Shown: positions 51,539 through 61,441 of the stretch, in pieces
Numbering within the stretch: position 1 is the first letter of the stretch
Layout: each line of letters starts with the position of its first letter
NCBI RefSeq assembly: GCF_020618475.1
Contig: NZ_CP085335.1
Span: 2,108,001-2,172,000 of the forward strand
Source: Haladaptatus halobius
GTDB lineage: Archaea; Halobacteriota; Halobacteria; Halobacteriales; Haladaptataceae
Direction of reading: 5' to 3'
Length of the DNA stretch: 64,000 nucleotides
The notes under the pieces: generated by a model
Told to the model about the DNA's origin: nothing
Databases searched by the model: none
Seen by the model: the letters and a program-made list of their open reading frames with translations, nothing else
Made by a program: the position numbers and the translations under genes

Positions 51539-53290
51539 TCACTTCTCTTCGATGTGGCGCACGTCCGTCGCGACGCCGCGCGTCGATTCTACCATCTCCG
51601 ACCCCGCCATCTCCGCGCGTCCGACGGCGAACGCCTTCGGCCCTTCGACGACCACCTCGTCGCCGACGCGGATGTCGTCGTCCGCGTCCACGACGCCCGG
51701 TGCGAGGACACTCCCGTGGGGCGCGAAGGCGTCTATCTCGACCCGCTTTTCCGGCGCGTCGCTCTCGACCCACCGGCGAGCGCCCGCCAGCGTGAACGAG
51801 AGCGTGCCGTACTGGGGAACCATCGCCGCGAGCTGTTCGCCCTCCGCGTCGTGAACGCGGAGTTTGGGGTAGCGACTCTGCATGGTGATGTCCGAGAAGA
51901 GGTCGTCGCCCGCCCCGTCACCGAACTGGTAGTCCGCGATGGCCCGGACTGTGTTGTGCTGGCGCTCGCGCTTGCCGTACTTCAACTCGCCCGATAGCTC
52001 GCTGGCGAGGTTGCCGAGCGATTCGGTGCTCGTCGGGTGGCCCTCCACGGTGTACTCGAACGACAGGTCGAGCGCATCCTCGACTCGTTCGCACACGTCG
52101 CGGTAGCCCTCGTCGGGGACGTGGGCGACGACCTTCGGGTATTCGTTTCGCTCCAGATAGCGTCGCAGGACTTCGGCGACGAACCGCTTTTCGTCCTCGC
52201 TCCAGCGCCCGGTCACCACCGAGTCGTAGTGTTGGGCTGGATAGGTGAGTTCGAGTTCTTGGGGCACGACGCCGATGGGACTCGTCATCGACACCTTGTG
52301 CGCCTTGAACTGGATGGCGTCGTGGTACTGGCCGTGGCTCTGGGATTCACTGTAGGGTTTTTTCGCCGAGCAGGGGACGAGCACCAGCGGATTCCGGAAT
52401 CGGTTGCGGTAGCGCGTCGTCACGCGGTCGGCGAATCGCTGGATCTCGACTCGGCGCAGGGAATCTTCCGTCGCCGCCGCGAGTTCCGTATTTCGAACGA
52501 GGGGCGTCCGCCGTTCGAGGTAGTCCCACTGCTGGTCAAACTCCCGGAACGCGGCGGTGAGCCACTGGTCGTGGCGGGCCTGTCCTTCGATGTAATCCCG
52601 GAGCCGCCCCGCCCGGATGCGCTCGCGGACGACCGCCAACTCGGCCCGGAGCGCGTCGACGTTGTGTTCGACGCAGTGCTCGCGGGTGAACTCCTCCACC
52701 GTGCGCCGGCAGGCCGGACAGGAACAGGGGAGTTCCCGCAGTTCGTCAAGATGGTACTCGCCTTCCGTCGTCAGGTACTTCCCCTGCGTTCCCTTCACCA
52801 CGGCCCGATCCACGTCCACGAGGTCGACCCCGGCGTAGACCAGCGTCGCCACGTTCCGCGGCGTGGCGACCCCGGAGAGCAAGAGTGCGCTGTCCGACGG
52901 AATCGCCTCGCGCGTCTCGATGACGGCGTCCTTGAACCCGACGCCGTGGCCGACGAACCCGCGGGCACCCGAGAGCACGTAGGCGTCCGTCCCGAAGTTC
53001 CCCGCCGTCTCCGGCGCGACCACCGCCGCGCTCGGGTACTCCACGTCCGGGTAGTCCACCGCGAACGACTCCATCACTTCCTCGTCGGTGCCGCTCGGGA
53101 AGGCGCGGTGGGGCAGGACGGTCAGTTTCGACTCGTCGCCCTCCGGCAGTTCGCGCTCCTCGAACCAGAGGCTCCCTGCGTCGTCCAGAACGCCGTCAGC
53201 GAGTCCCGGCGTCGTCACGGACTCGGTGAGGCGGAGTTCCCCGATGCGGGCCGCCCCGTCCCTGTCGTGAACCTCGAAGTAGTCGGTCAT
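51539..53290 (-). CDS. arcS: Archaeosine synthase alpha subunit ArcS
   Basis: The 583-residue protein starts MTDYFEVHDRDGAARIGELR and has a degenerate TGT-like first half with zinc-type LPCSCPACRRTVEEF (CxCxxC). The ArcS core PCSAKKPYSESQSHGQYH lies at about 307-324. A C-terminal PUA domain (about 490-583) ends GRAEMAGSEMVESTRGVAT. It adds lysine to preQ0-modified tRNA G15 for RaSEA to finish. raSEA and tgtA lie on either side. Confidence 0.94.
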   Translation of the reverse strand: MTDYFEVHDRDGAARIGELRLTESVTTPGLADGVLDDAGSLWFEERELPEGDESKLTVLPHRAFPSGTDEEVMESFAVDYPDVEYPSAAVVAPETAGNFGTDAYVLSGARGFVGHGVGFKDAVIETREAIPSDSALLLSGVATPRNVATLVYAGVDLVDVDRAVVKGTQGKYLTTEGEYHLDELRELPCSCPACRRTVEEFTREHCVEHNVDALRAELAVVRERIRAGRLRDYIEGQARHDQWLTAAFREFDQQWDYLERRTPLVRNTELAAATEDSLRRVEIQRFADRVTTRYRNRFRNPLVLVPCSAKKPYSESQSHGQYHDAIQFKAHKVSMTSPIGVVPQELELTYPAQHYDSVVTGRWSEDEKRFVAEVLRRYLERNEYPKVVAHVPDEGYRDVCERVEDALDLSFEYTVEGHPTSTESLGNLASELSGELKYGKRERQHNTVRAIADYQFGDGAGDDLFSDITMQSRYPKLRVHDAEGEQLAAMVPQYGTLSFTLAGARRWVESDAPEKRVEIDAFAPHGSVLAPGVVDADDDIRVGDEVVVEGPKAFAVGRAEMAGSEMVESTRGVATDVRHIEEK

Positions 53291-53422
53291 GCCCGAATCT
53301 CGGGGAAGCGGATTGAACTATCTTGCGTAACTCCGCGGGACGACGCGGCTCGCGGAGTTCGGCGTCGGCCGCACGTTTCAAAATTTGAATATTTATTGCG
53401 AAACGGAGAAGCGTCGAACACG

Positions 53423-54721
53423 ATGCCCTCCATCCCCTCCGACCGCGAGGCCGGTATCTCGCGGCGGCGACTGCTCAGACTCTGCACCGCGAGCGTCAGC
53501 GTCGGTGCGGCCGGAAGTTACGCGGCGGCGACGAAGCCGTGGAAATCGAAACCAGAACCGACCTGCGACGCGCTTCCGCTCGTGACCGACCCGACCGACT
53601 GGCCGGTTCCCGACTACGACAGCGCCGGGACGAATCACGCTCCGGCGCGGAGCGCTCTGCGCGGGAAACTAGGCCGAGCGTGGCGAACCGAGTGGGATAT
53701 TGAGAACTTCGGCCGGCCCGTCGTCGCGGATGGGGCAAGTGTACGTCACGGGCTACGAGGGTTTCCGCGGGAGAGATGTCGTCACCGCGTTCGGTCTCGC
53801 GGACGGAACCCAACGGTGGCGAGCCGAGATGGAGCAAGAACAGACGACCGAACTGTCCGTCGTCGGCGACTACCTCCTCTACGAAGGCAGCAGCCGAAAG
53901 TACGGACAGGGCGTGGTCGCGTTCACTGCAGCGGACGGAACCCCGCGCTGGAGCGCCGCGACCGACCGAGTTTGGCACTCGTGGCCGGTCGTCGGCGGCG
54001 GCTATCTCTACTTCTGCGAGCACTCCGTGCGACACGACGAGACGGTGCTCGCGGCCTACTCGGTCGGCGGGAGGGAGTGCTGAACGCGGCGTCTCGCCCT
54101 GAAAGAGGGTCGAACCCTGGTCACGGACGGTCGTCGCCTCTACCTCGGCGGGGACGGGTGTTCGCGGTCAACCGCGAGAACGGCGAACATCGCTGGCGCG
54201 CGGACGCGAAGGATTTCACCATTGCGAGGGCGGTTCGGGACGGTCGCCTGTTCGTCACGTCGCTCGACGGGTGGCTGGCCGAGTTCGATGCGAAAACCGG
54301 CGAACGACTGTGGCAGAAGGAGTCGGAGAACGATTCCGCGGGCGGAACGGACTACGAAAGCGTCGTAATCACGCCGACCGCGCTCCTCGTCCGTGAGCGA
54401 GTGCGCAGCGCTTATCCGGATCGCGTCAGGGCCTTCGACCCGAAGATGGGCGACGTACTGTGGACTCTCAGCCCCGACGAAGGGGGACCGCTTCTCGACC
54501 GCTTCTGGTACACCGGGCCGGTCGCCGCGGGCGACGACGCGTTTGTCTGCGAGAACTGGCGCGATGGCTAATCGTCCCTTCACAGACTCGACGTCGAAAC
54601 CGGCGAGAAGCGAGAAACCGTCCTGCTCGCTTCGTACGCGCTCACGACGCCCGTCGTCAGTCGAGGGGTTCTCGTCGTCGGTTGCGACGACGAACTCGTC
54701 GCGTACTCCGACGAGACGTAA
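53423..54721 (+). pseudogene. Second Tat-exported PQQ-like propeller protein, two frameshifts and two stop codons
   Basis: From ATG 53423 a Tat signal (ISRRRLLRLCTASVSVGAAG) leads to blade WRTEWDIENFGRPVVAD. An extra G in the run at 53729-53734 shifts the frame to GQVYVTGYEGFRGRDVVTAF and FTAADGTPRWSAATDR. A TGA (GGREC-stop-TRRLALKEG, probably TGG) comes next, then a lost base near 54155 brings the frame back to VFAVNRENGEHRW, FDAKTGERLWQKE and AFDPKMGDVLW. A TAA at 54569-54571 follows, and LDVETGEKRE to the end at 54721 is in frame. The blades lie in two alternating frames, so the gene decayed recently. It runs opposite to arcS and tgtA. Confidence 0.88.
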
Positions 54722-54736
54722 GGTGTCGGTTGCGAA

Positions 54737-56209
54737 CTACGCGTCACTCAATTCCACGACGCGAACCGACTCGGGAACCAGCGCCAGCGCCGATTCGGGC
54801 CAGTCGTAGTGAGCCAGCGTGAACTCGCACTCCTGATTCTCCGCGACCAGTCGCGCCACCCCGCGGGCCGCCGACTCGTACCCGGCGCCGTCCATGCGCT
54901 CGGGAATCTCCGCGGTCAGAGGGTAGGTCTCCGAGAGCGCGCGGGGGAACGGACCGAAAGGTGGAACCACCCGCCACGATTCGTCGTAGTTCTTGCTCGG
55001 GTTGCCTTCCGTCAGGAGCACACGACCCTCCGGATTCAGCCGGAAGAGTCGCTCGCGGTGGCGGAGCACTTCGGGTCTGGCGGCGCTCTCGCCGGAGAGG
55101 TAGAAGAAAGCCCCTTTCGAGGCGGGGTCGGCGCGTTCGAGCTGCGCGGCGTGCGCCCCGAGCGCGCGATACCCGTCGAGCATGGCGGGGTGGGCGCGGG
55201 CGCGGTTCTCCACCAACTCGAAGAGGTCGCCCGAGCGAATCGCCTGCTTGATGGTGCGGATCTCCTCGAACGTGACGTGGAGATTGTGCTCGGCCAGCAG
55301 TTCCTCGCGCTCCCAATCGTCGAACTCCCGAAGTTCGTCGGGGGTGTAATTCGCACAGATGGGACAGGAGCAAGGGAAGTATTCGAGGTCGTCCAACTGC
55401 TTCGTGCCGCGAACAGTTAGGTAGCGGTCGTCGCGGGCGTACAGCGCGTAGGCAGCCGAATCGAACAAGTCACAGCCCATGGCGACCGCCAGCGCGAACA
55501 TCATCGGGTGGCCCGCGCCGAACAGGTGAACCGGGGCGTCCGCGCCCAGTCCGCGCTTCGCGGCGGCGACGACGTCCACCATGTCGTCGTACCGGTACTC
55601 GTTCATCAGCGGAACGACCGCGCCGACGGGGAACACGTCAAGCTCCGTGTCGTAGGCGTGTCGACCGGCCTTCTCGCGGAGGTCGGCGTAGGTCGACCCC
55701 TGTACCGGCGCGTTGACGAGCATCTCGCCGACGTCGACGGTCGCCGCGAGTTCGAGGCGCTCCTGCGTCGTTTCGAGTTCCGATTCGGCCCGCTCGCGGT
55801 CGACGTCGGGTGGCGTCGGGATGTCCACCGGCGTCCCGATGTCCGAACCGACGTCGTGCTGGAACCGGAGAATCTCTTCGGTCGTCACGCTGATCTCGCC
55901 GTACTCGGCGAGTTGGAACGACCCGGAGTCGGTCATGATGGCCCCGTCGAAATCGAGGAGTTCGTGGAGGCCTCCGTCGAGCGCGTCGTCGCGGAAATCC
56001 TCGCTCTTGTAGAGGATGTAGGAGTTCGTGATGAGGATCTCCGCGCCGAACTCCGATTCGAGCCGGGACGGGTCGACCGTCACCACGTGGGGGTTGACGA
56101 CCGGCAGGAGGGCCGGCGTCTCGACCGTCACGCCGGCCCGTGGGACGGTGAGTTCCCCGATTCGACCCCCTCCGTCCTGCGCGCGAACCTCGAAGATGTC
56201 TCGTTCCAT
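54737..56209 (-). CDS. tgtA: Archaeal tRNA-guanine(15) transglycosylase
   Basis: The 490-residue enzyme swaps guanine-15 for preQ0 in tRNA. It has the start [20 protein letters not shown], catalytic Asp94 in MTDSGSFQ and [20 protein letters not shown]. The zinc motif [13 protein letters not shown] (CxCxxC, with the His/Cys in [12 protein letters not shown]) is present. The length is that of the archaeal split form, with the C-terminal PUA-like parts found in ArcS. ATG at 56209 was chosen. A very long upstream open frame is antisense-type sequence in front of GntP. Confidence 0.96.
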   Translation of the reverse strand: MERDIFEVRAQDGGGRIGELTVPRAGVTVETPALLPVVNPHVVTVDPSRLESEFGAEILITNSYILYKSEDFRDDALDGGLHELLDFDGAIMTDSGSFQLAEYGEISVTTEEILRFQHDVGSDIGTPVDIPTPPDVDRERAESELETTQERLELAATVDVGEMLVNAPVQGSTYADLREKAGRHAYDTELDVFPVGAVVPLMNEYRYDDMVDVVAAAKRGLGADAPVHLFGAGHPMMFALAVAMGCDLFDSAAYALYARDDRYLTVRGTKQLDDLEYFPCSCPICANYTPDELREFDDWEREELLAEHNLHVTFEEIRTIKQAIRSGDLFELVENRARAHPAMLDGYRALGAHAAQLERADPASKGAFFYLSGESAARPEVLRHRERLFRLNPEGRVLLTEGNPSKNYDESWRVVPPFGPFPRALSETYPLTAEIPERMDGAGYESAARGVARLVAENQECEFTLAHYDWPESALALVPESVRVVELSDA

Positions 56210-56250
56210 TACCGCGGCGTACCCGCGGCGGTGGCGTAAGAGTTCCGCTG

Positions 56251-57666
56251 TCAGGCCAGCGGAACGACCGACGACAGCAGAAGGACGGTGACGAGCCCCG
56301 TCACCGAGATGATGGTCGTCAGGACGGTCCACGTCTTCAGCGTCTCGACCTGCGTCAGGCCGCCGATCTCCTTGACCAGCCAGAAACCGCTGTCGTTGTA
56401 CCACGAGAAGATATTTCCGCCCGCGCCGATGGCCATGACGAGATATGCCGGATTCACCGTGAGCTGGCCGGTCAAGGGGGCGACGATGCCGGCAGTGGTG
56501 AGCATGGCGACCGTCGCCGACCCCTGTGCGACGCGAACTGCGGCGGCGATGACCCACGCGGTCACGAGTAGACCGAGTCCGAGGTCTTTCAGCCCGGCAG
56601 AGATGTAGTTGCCGACGCCCGCGGCTGCAAGCATCGCGCCGAAGGCGCCGCCGGTCGCGGTGATGGCGGCGATGTTGCCGCCGTTCTTCAGCGCCTCGGT
56701 GAGTTCGTCCGACCACGCGGGTTGCGAGATATCCCTCGTCCGCAAGTAGGTCAGCGCCGCGACGACCGCAGCCGCCGTCAGCGCGAAGGTCGAATCGCCG
56801 AGGAGCGATGTCGCGGGGGAGATTCCGTTCAGCGTCGACCTCGAGACGGTGGACGTGAACCAGACCGGTAGATCGCCGTACGAGTCGCGCAGCGTCGACG
56901 TCGCCGTGTTCGCCGCGACGAGGAAAACCGCGAGCAGTATCGGAAGGAGCGACTCGAATAGCCCCGGAAGCGCGCTCGTCGGGCGCTCCGAAAGCTCCTC
57001 CATCTCCTCGCCGGACGTGTCCATTGAGTCGCGCAGCGGGATGTCCAGCCGCTTGTTGATCCAGTGGCCGTAGAGGATGCCCGCCACCAGCGCCGCCGGG
57101 AGGGCGACGGCGAGACCGATGAGGATGGTCGTTCCGAGGTTGACGCCGATCTGGGCCGCGACGGCGAGCGGTCCGGGGGTCGGCGGGACGAACACGTGCG
57201 TCGTCGCGCCGCCCGCGCCGACGACGACGATGAAGAGCGTGTAGTTCTTCCCGATGCGACTTCGCATCGAGCGCGCGAGCGGAGCCATGAGGTAGAAGAC
57301 GTTGTCGAAAAACACGGGTATCGACAGCAGGGAACTACTCCCCCAGAGGGCGTACTCGGCGTTGTCGCGGCCGGTCAGCGACGTCGATGCGCGGACGATC
57401 CGATTCGCCGCACCGCTCGCCATCATCGACTTTCCGATGACGGCCGCCATCAGGATGGGAATACCGATACCGGCCATCTCCTCTCCGAACGCGCTCGCTA
57501 TCTTCACGGGTACTTTGCCCGCGGGAACTTGCGGCGCGATGAGACCGACTATCAGCGCGGCGATCATGAGCCCGATGAACGCAGGAAGATCCCAATACAC
57601 GAGTAAGAGTACGACGGCTACGACGCCGACGATGAATGCTACCAATGGACTGTGCGGATACGCCAT
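56251..57666 (-). CDS. GntP family permease
   Basis: The 471-residue protein has about 12-14 membrane helices and the GntP/gluconate-H+ symporter features: [53 protein letters not shown] and [16 protein letters not shown]. Likely substrates are gluconate or related sugar acids; no sugar-acid catabolic gene is in the window. ATG at 57666 was chosen, with a TATA (ATAAATTATAAT, 57706-57695) 29-40 bases upstream for a near-leaderless message. It ends 42 bases before tgtA starts. Confidence 0.93.
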   Translation of the reverse strand: MAYPHSPLVAFIVGVVAVVLLLVYWDLPAFIGLMIAALIVGLIAPQVPAGKVPVKIASAFGEEMAGIGIPILMAAVIGKSMMASGAANRIVRASTSLTGRDNAEYALWGSSSLLSIPVFFDNVFYLMAPLARSMRSRIGKNYTLFIVVVGAGGATTHVFVPPTPGPLAVAAQIGVNLGTTILIGLAVALPAALVAGILYGHWINKRLDIPLRDSMDTSGEEMEELSERPTSALPGLFESLLPILLAVFLVAANTATSTLRDSYGDLPVWFTSTVSRSTLNGISPATSLLGDSTFALTAAAVVAALTYLRTRDISQPAWSDELTEALKNGGNIAAITATGGAFGAMLAAAGVGNYISAGLKDLGLGLLVTAWVIAAAVRVAQGSATVAMLTTAGIVAPLTGQLTVNPAYLVMAIGAGGNIFSWYNDSGFWLVKEIGGLTQVETLKTWTVLTTIISVTGLVTVLLLSSVVPLA

Positions 57667-57694
57667 ACACTCCGAGGGTGAGTCACGACTCCCC

Positions 57695-57706
57695 ATTATA
57701 ATTTAT
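57695..57706 (-). promoter_or_regulatory. TATA box of the GntP permease, in an AT-rich island
   Basis: ATAAATTATAAT on the minus strand precedes the ATG at 57666 by 29-40 bases. The following stretch (57711-57750) is very AT-rich, with ATAAATTATAAATTATA-like tandem repeats, unusual in this GC-rich chromosome. This could be a regulatory or strand-opening region. Confidence 0.55.
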
Positions 57707-57804
57707 GGTTATCGAAGGTTGTTTTATTATTATAAATTATAAATTATAGTGTGTGACTAGTTCCTGCGGTGGAAGAACGGTCTCCGGTAGCGTCACCGAG
57801 GATC

Positions 57805-58356
57805 TCAACCGAATACTTCGTAGTAGAGCACGCCGAGCGCGGTTCGACCGTCGAACACCTCGTCAGCCGCGATTTCCTTACGAAGCGCGTCCAACGTAGT
57901 CGTCTCCGGACGGATGCTCTCGTTGTGGTCGAGTTCCTGTACGCCCGTCGGCGTGCAGTCGTCAGCCACGAAGTAGTGATGAACCGTATTTGCGATTCCG
58001 TTCGCCGGTTCGACGGTGGTGAGATGGGTCACCCGCGCCGCCTCGTAGCCCGTCTCCTCGGCGAGTTCGCGGCGGGCCGCGGAGGCGAGGTCGTCGTCCC
58101 CGGGTTCGACGCCGCCGACTGGAAGCCCCCGCGAGACGCGCGACACCGCCTGTCGCCACTCCTCGATGACGACCACGTCGCCGTCCTCGGTGAAAGGGAG
58201 CACGACCACGCTCTCGGGTTCCGAGAGATAATCAAAGTCGGTCTCCGTCCCGTCGGGCAGGCGAACATCCTCATGGCGCACGTCAAAACCGGGGCAGGCG
58301 TACGCCACGTCCGAATCGAGCGTCTCCCACGCGAGGGGGTCGTCTTCGTCGGCCAT
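57805..58356 (-). CDS. NUDIX hydrolase
   Basis: The 183-residue protein has the Nudix box G-x5-E-x7-R-E-x-x-E-E, visible as GGVEPGDDDLASAARRELAE then ETGYEAARV. It starts MADEDDPLAWETLDSDVAYA. It resembles ADP-ribose/nucleoside-diphosphate-X hydrolases (the LPFTEDGDVVVIEEWRQAV block and VSRGLPVGG). ATG at 58356 was chosen, since the longer upstream frame has no family features. It is divergent from the secreted two-repeat protein at 58524. Confidence 0.88.
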   Translation of the reverse strand: MADEDDPLAWETLDSDVAYACPGFDVRHEDVRLPDGTETDFDYLSEPESVVVLPFTEDGDVVVIEEWRQAVSRVSRGLPVGGVEPGDDDLASAARRELAEETGYEAARVTHLTTVEPANGIANTVHHYFVADDCTPTGVQELDHNESIRPETTTLDALRKEIAADEVFDGRTALGVLYYEVFG

Positions 58357-58523
58357 ACTCGGGTCTTCTCGGGGATGGAAAAAGACGCTCCGGTCTTCCG
58401 CGACGGGATAGGCGAATCCTACGCGACGAACGGTCTCGGGAAAGCCGACGTTTCCTGTCGCCACACCGGAAAACGGTTATCGTGATTTATCGCAAAGACC
58501 GTTGAATCCACTGTAATCCAGCT

Positions 58524-60329
58524 ATGCAACCGAATCGCGTCAGCCGACGGAGCCTTCTCGCAGCGACGGCGGGGGTGGTCGGTGTGGGGGGAATCCGTAC
58601 AGAAGGGAAACAGGAGACGAACCACATCGTCATCTTCGGCGGCAGTTCCGACACCATCATCGAGTACGGACTCACGGTGAGCGGACGCCTGCGAAAGAGC
58701 GGGCGAAGCGGCGGCGCACCCATCGCCGACCGGCACGTCACCGAGGATAGCGAAGACACGATTTCGGACGGGGGTACCCACGCCAGCGGGACGATCGCCG
58801 GAGGAGGGGACGCCTATCGGTACTCCGGTCGGATCATTCGATTCCGGGTTTCGCCGTCCTCAGGTCGGGCGGGCGAAACCAACGTCTATCGCAACGGCCG
58901 GCGAGTCCGGTCGGACGAACTCGGCGAAAATCCTGCCGCGGACGCGCCCATCGAATTCGTGAACTGCGACACGGCGCGAGTGACCGGTAGTTTCCGGAGC
59001 GTCCGGATGCACACAAGTTTCTGGGACGAGTCCGGCCTCGGGACGAACATCCTGTTCGAGGGGCCCGTCAGCGGAACGACCACCATCCACCCGACGGCGG
59101 CGCACGACCCCTATCCCTTCGCCATCGACACCGTGAGCGTCGACATCCGAGAACTCCAGACGCCGGGACAGCCCGCGAAGTTCACGGCCGACAACCCTTA
59201 CGCCGGTCCGTGGTGTCGGGAACGAGGACTGCCGAATCACCTCGTCGTCTTCGGCGGGAGTCCTCAGAACGTCGTTCGCTACCGGTTCGCCGTGAGCGGA
59301 CAGATACGAAAGAGCCGGGAGAACGGCGGTGCGCCCATCACAAACCGACATGTCACCATCGACGACGAGGACCACATCTCCGGCAAGCGCGTCCGCGGTG
59401 CGGTCGCTGGGGGTGGCGACGCCTATCGCTTCTCCGGCGAACTGACGCGGTTTCGGATGGACGGCGACGCGACCGTCTACCTCAACGGGCGGCAGATTGA
59501 GCCGGACGGTGGAGGAGGGGGCGACAAACCGGGTGACGGAGAAGAACCGACGAAGCGAATCGAGTTCCTCAACTGCGACCGAGCGCGGGTGACCGGCGAG
59601 TTCGAGCGAGTCGCCATCAGCACGACGTGGTATGCGTCGGACGGACTGGCGACCTCCTACAGCGAAATCGGTCCCGTGAGCGGACGGACGAGAATCGACG
59701 AGACGAACGTGGGCGACGTGGCTGGAGTCACGGGATTCGCCATCACGGACATCGCCACCTTCGAATCGGGAGCCGCGGAACCGACGATTTCGAAGCGCCA
59801 CCCGAATCTGAACGCCTGTCTTCGGCAGGTTCGCCCGGCGAAGGTGTCGGCGTCCGTGGAAGGCTGTGCCGCGACCGGCGGCAGGGGCGACGTAACCTTC
59901 GGCTACGAGAATCCGAACGACGAGGCGCTCCTCGTCCAAAGCGAACTCGTCGGCGCGAGTTCGACCGCGCCGCCCGACACGCTGAATCCGGGGCGGCACA
60001 CCTTCACGGCGCGCTGGAACCCGTCGAGTCCCGACGACCGACTCCGCTGGCGACTCGATATGCGCCCGTTCGGCTACGAGAGGCAGATTACCGCGACCGG
60101 CCAGACCGCCGCCGAGTGCGGTGTGATGACCGATACGGCGACGACCGACCGAACGACGAAGGAGACGACGGCAGAGGGAGAGGCGACCGAACGGTCGGAT
60201 CCCACGACGGAAAAACCCGAGACGACCGCGAAACCGGCGACTGAGGAATCCGAGACGACGACCGGAAACTCCGAGCCGTCGACCGAAAATCCCACCTCGG
60301 CGACCGAGCCATCGTCGGAACCCACGTAA
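58524..60329 (+). CDS. Tat-exported protein with two tandem copies of an unknown domain
   Basis: The 601-residue protein has a Tat signal (SRRSLLAATAGVVGVGG, no lipobox Cys). Two repeats follow: about residues 33-195 start NHIVIFGGSSDTIIEYGLTV, and about 238-395 start NHLVVFGGSPQNVVRYRFAV. Each has the matching sites GGAPIxxRHVTxDxED, AGGGDAYRxSG and a C-D-x-A-R-V-T-G-x-F motif. A third region (about 430-520) and a Thr/Glu/Pro tail typical of cell-wall spacers complete it. I know no family for the repeat. A complete antisense frame exists but lacks coding features. Confidence 0.85.
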   Translation: MQPNRVSRRSLLAATAGVVGVGGIRTEGKQETNHIVIFGGSSDTIIEYGLTVSGRLRKSGRSGGAPIADRHVTEDSEDTISDGGTHASGTIAGGGDAYRYSGRIIRFRVSPSSGRAGETNVYRNGRRVRSDELGENPAADAPIEFVNCDTARVTGSFRSVRMHTSFWDESGLGTNILFEGPVSGTTTIHPTAAHDPYPFAIDTVSVDIRELQTPGQPAKFTADNPYAGPWCRERGLPNHLVVFGGSPQNVVRYRFAVSGQIRKSRENGGAPITNRHVTIDDEDHISGKRVRGAVAGGGDAYRFSGELTRFRMDGDATVYLNGRQIEPDGGGGGDKPGDGEEPTKRIEFLNCDRARVTGEFERVAISTTWYASDGLATSYSEIGPVSGRTRIDETNVGDVAGVTGFAITDIATFESGAAEPTISKRHPNLNACLRQVRPAKVSASVEGCAATGGRGDVTFGYENPNDEALLVQSELVGASSTAPPDTLNPGRHTFTARWNPSSPDDRLRWRLDMRPFGYERQITATGQTAAECGVMTDTATTDRTTKETTAEGEATERSDPTTEKPETTAKPATEESETTTGNSEPSTENPTSATEPSSEPT

Positions 60330-60411
60330 TTCGTCGTCTGGTGGAAAATGAGCAGGGATAAGCACTGAAGGGAGTCGAAGACGAAAGTCGGTAGGGTGAA
60401 AAACAAGTCGC

Positions 60412-60783
60412 TCAGTTCCGCTGGCAGGCCATCAATCGGTTTCCATCGGGGTCTTCGAGGGTGACGAACGTGACAGTCCCGATGTTCTCCGGCCCCATCA
60501 CGACCGGAATCTCTCGCTCTTCGAGGAACTCGTGGGTCGCATCGATGTCGTCCGTCCAGAAGTAACACAGCGATTGCGAGGAGTTCTCGACGGGTCGGTT
60601 GGCGTCGAGAAGGAGTCCCACGTCGCCTTTCATCTCCACGTCGTAGATGGTTCCTTCGTGGCTCGCCTCGTCCCCGTCCGTCGGCAGGTCGAAGAGGTCG
60701 GAGTACCACTCGATCGCTCGCGGCATGTCGGAGACTGGGACGAATACGGTTCCGATTCGGTTCTCGATTGGGGATTTCGGCAT
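60412..60783 (-). CDS. VOC/glyoxalase-fold protein
   Basis: The 123-residue protein shows one vicinal-oxygen-chelate unit pair: IGTVFVPVSDMPRAIEWYSD, LCYFWTDDIDATHEFLEERE and TFVTLEDPDGNRLMACQRN with the C-terminal metal-ligand Glu/Asp. The His/Glu set of true glyoxalase I is incomplete, so it may be a binding or resistance-type VOC protein. The start MPKSPIENRIGTVF is the family N-terminus. It is convergent with the two-repeat gene. Confidence 0.87.
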   Translation of the reverse strand: MPKSPIENRIGTVFVPVSDMPRAIEWYSDLFDLPTDGDEASHEGTIYDVEMKGDVGLLLDANRPVENSSQSLCYFWTDDIDATHEFLEEREIPVVMGPENIGTVTFVTLEDPDGNRLMACQRN

Positions 60784-60925
60784 CGCCCGTCGATTCGCAG
60801 GACGGTGACATAACTGTGCGCGAAGCGGAGAGTGAAAGTGAAGGAGGACGCAAAATCCGTCGAGTCCGTCGAAACGCTGGCGGTCGATTCGCGGCGAACC
60901 GACCGCGGCGTTCGCGGTTGCGCGT

Positions 60926-61378
60926 CTACCTCGTCAGTACGAGGATTCCGAGACCGAGAAGGAGGAAGCTGGCCCCCACCCAGTGGGGGTTCAGCGCACG
61001 AGTTCCGTGGACGGCGTCGTGGACGTGGAGGAGGTAGTGGTCGACGATTCCGTCGAAGACGTTGAAAGCGCCTACGCCGACGAGAACACTTCCGAACAAC
61101 CGCACCGTCGAGTGCGCTTCGTCGGAGCGGTTGAGCGCTCGCCAGATCATCCCACCGCCGAGGGACATCACGCCGAGCATGGCGAGCGAGAAGATGCCGT
61201 CGAAATACACGTTCGTCCGCAGACCGGCGACCGTCGAGGGCGCGTAGATACTCGATAGAAGGTGGTGCCACTGAAGGATGAGGTGGAACACGATGACGTC
61301 GAGGAGCGCTCCGAACCCAACGCCGAGTATTCCACCGCCGAGCAGTACGGCGTTCCGGCGCTTGCTTTCGGAATCCAT
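60926..61378 (-). CDS. DUF2243 membrane protein
   Basis: The 150-residue protein has four membrane helices. The N-terminus MDSESKRRNAVLLGGGILGV is followed by IVFHLILQWHHLLSSIYAPS and DGIFSLAMLGVMSLGGGMIW. The second half has FNVFDGIVDHYLLHVHDAVH, with His residues that could bind metal. These are hallmarks of DUF2243, found in archaea and bacteria, function unknown. It is transcribed alone. Confidence 0.88.
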   Translation of the reverse strand: MDSESKRRNAVLLGGGILGVGFGALLDVIVFHLILQWHHLLSSIYAPSTVAGLRTNVYFDGIFSLAMLGVMSLGGGMIWRALNRSDEAHSTVRLFGSVLVGVGAFNVFDGIVDHYLLHVHDAVHGTRALNPHWVGASFLLLGLGILVLTR

Positions 61379-61441
61379 ACCCGAAACAGGGGACTCAAAC
61401 CGAAAATCGCCGCGGCCGACGTGCGATGTTGTTCGACCTGC

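Noticed and set aside
52037..53422. Long plus-strand frame across arcS leading into the PQQ pseudogene
   Set aside because: It is the antisense of arcS joined by chance to the in-frame start of the propeller gene at 53423.
58860..60365. Open frame of 501 codons antisense to the secreted two-repeat protein
   Set aside because: Arg-rich composition without family features; the sense strand has a Tat signal and an internal duplication.
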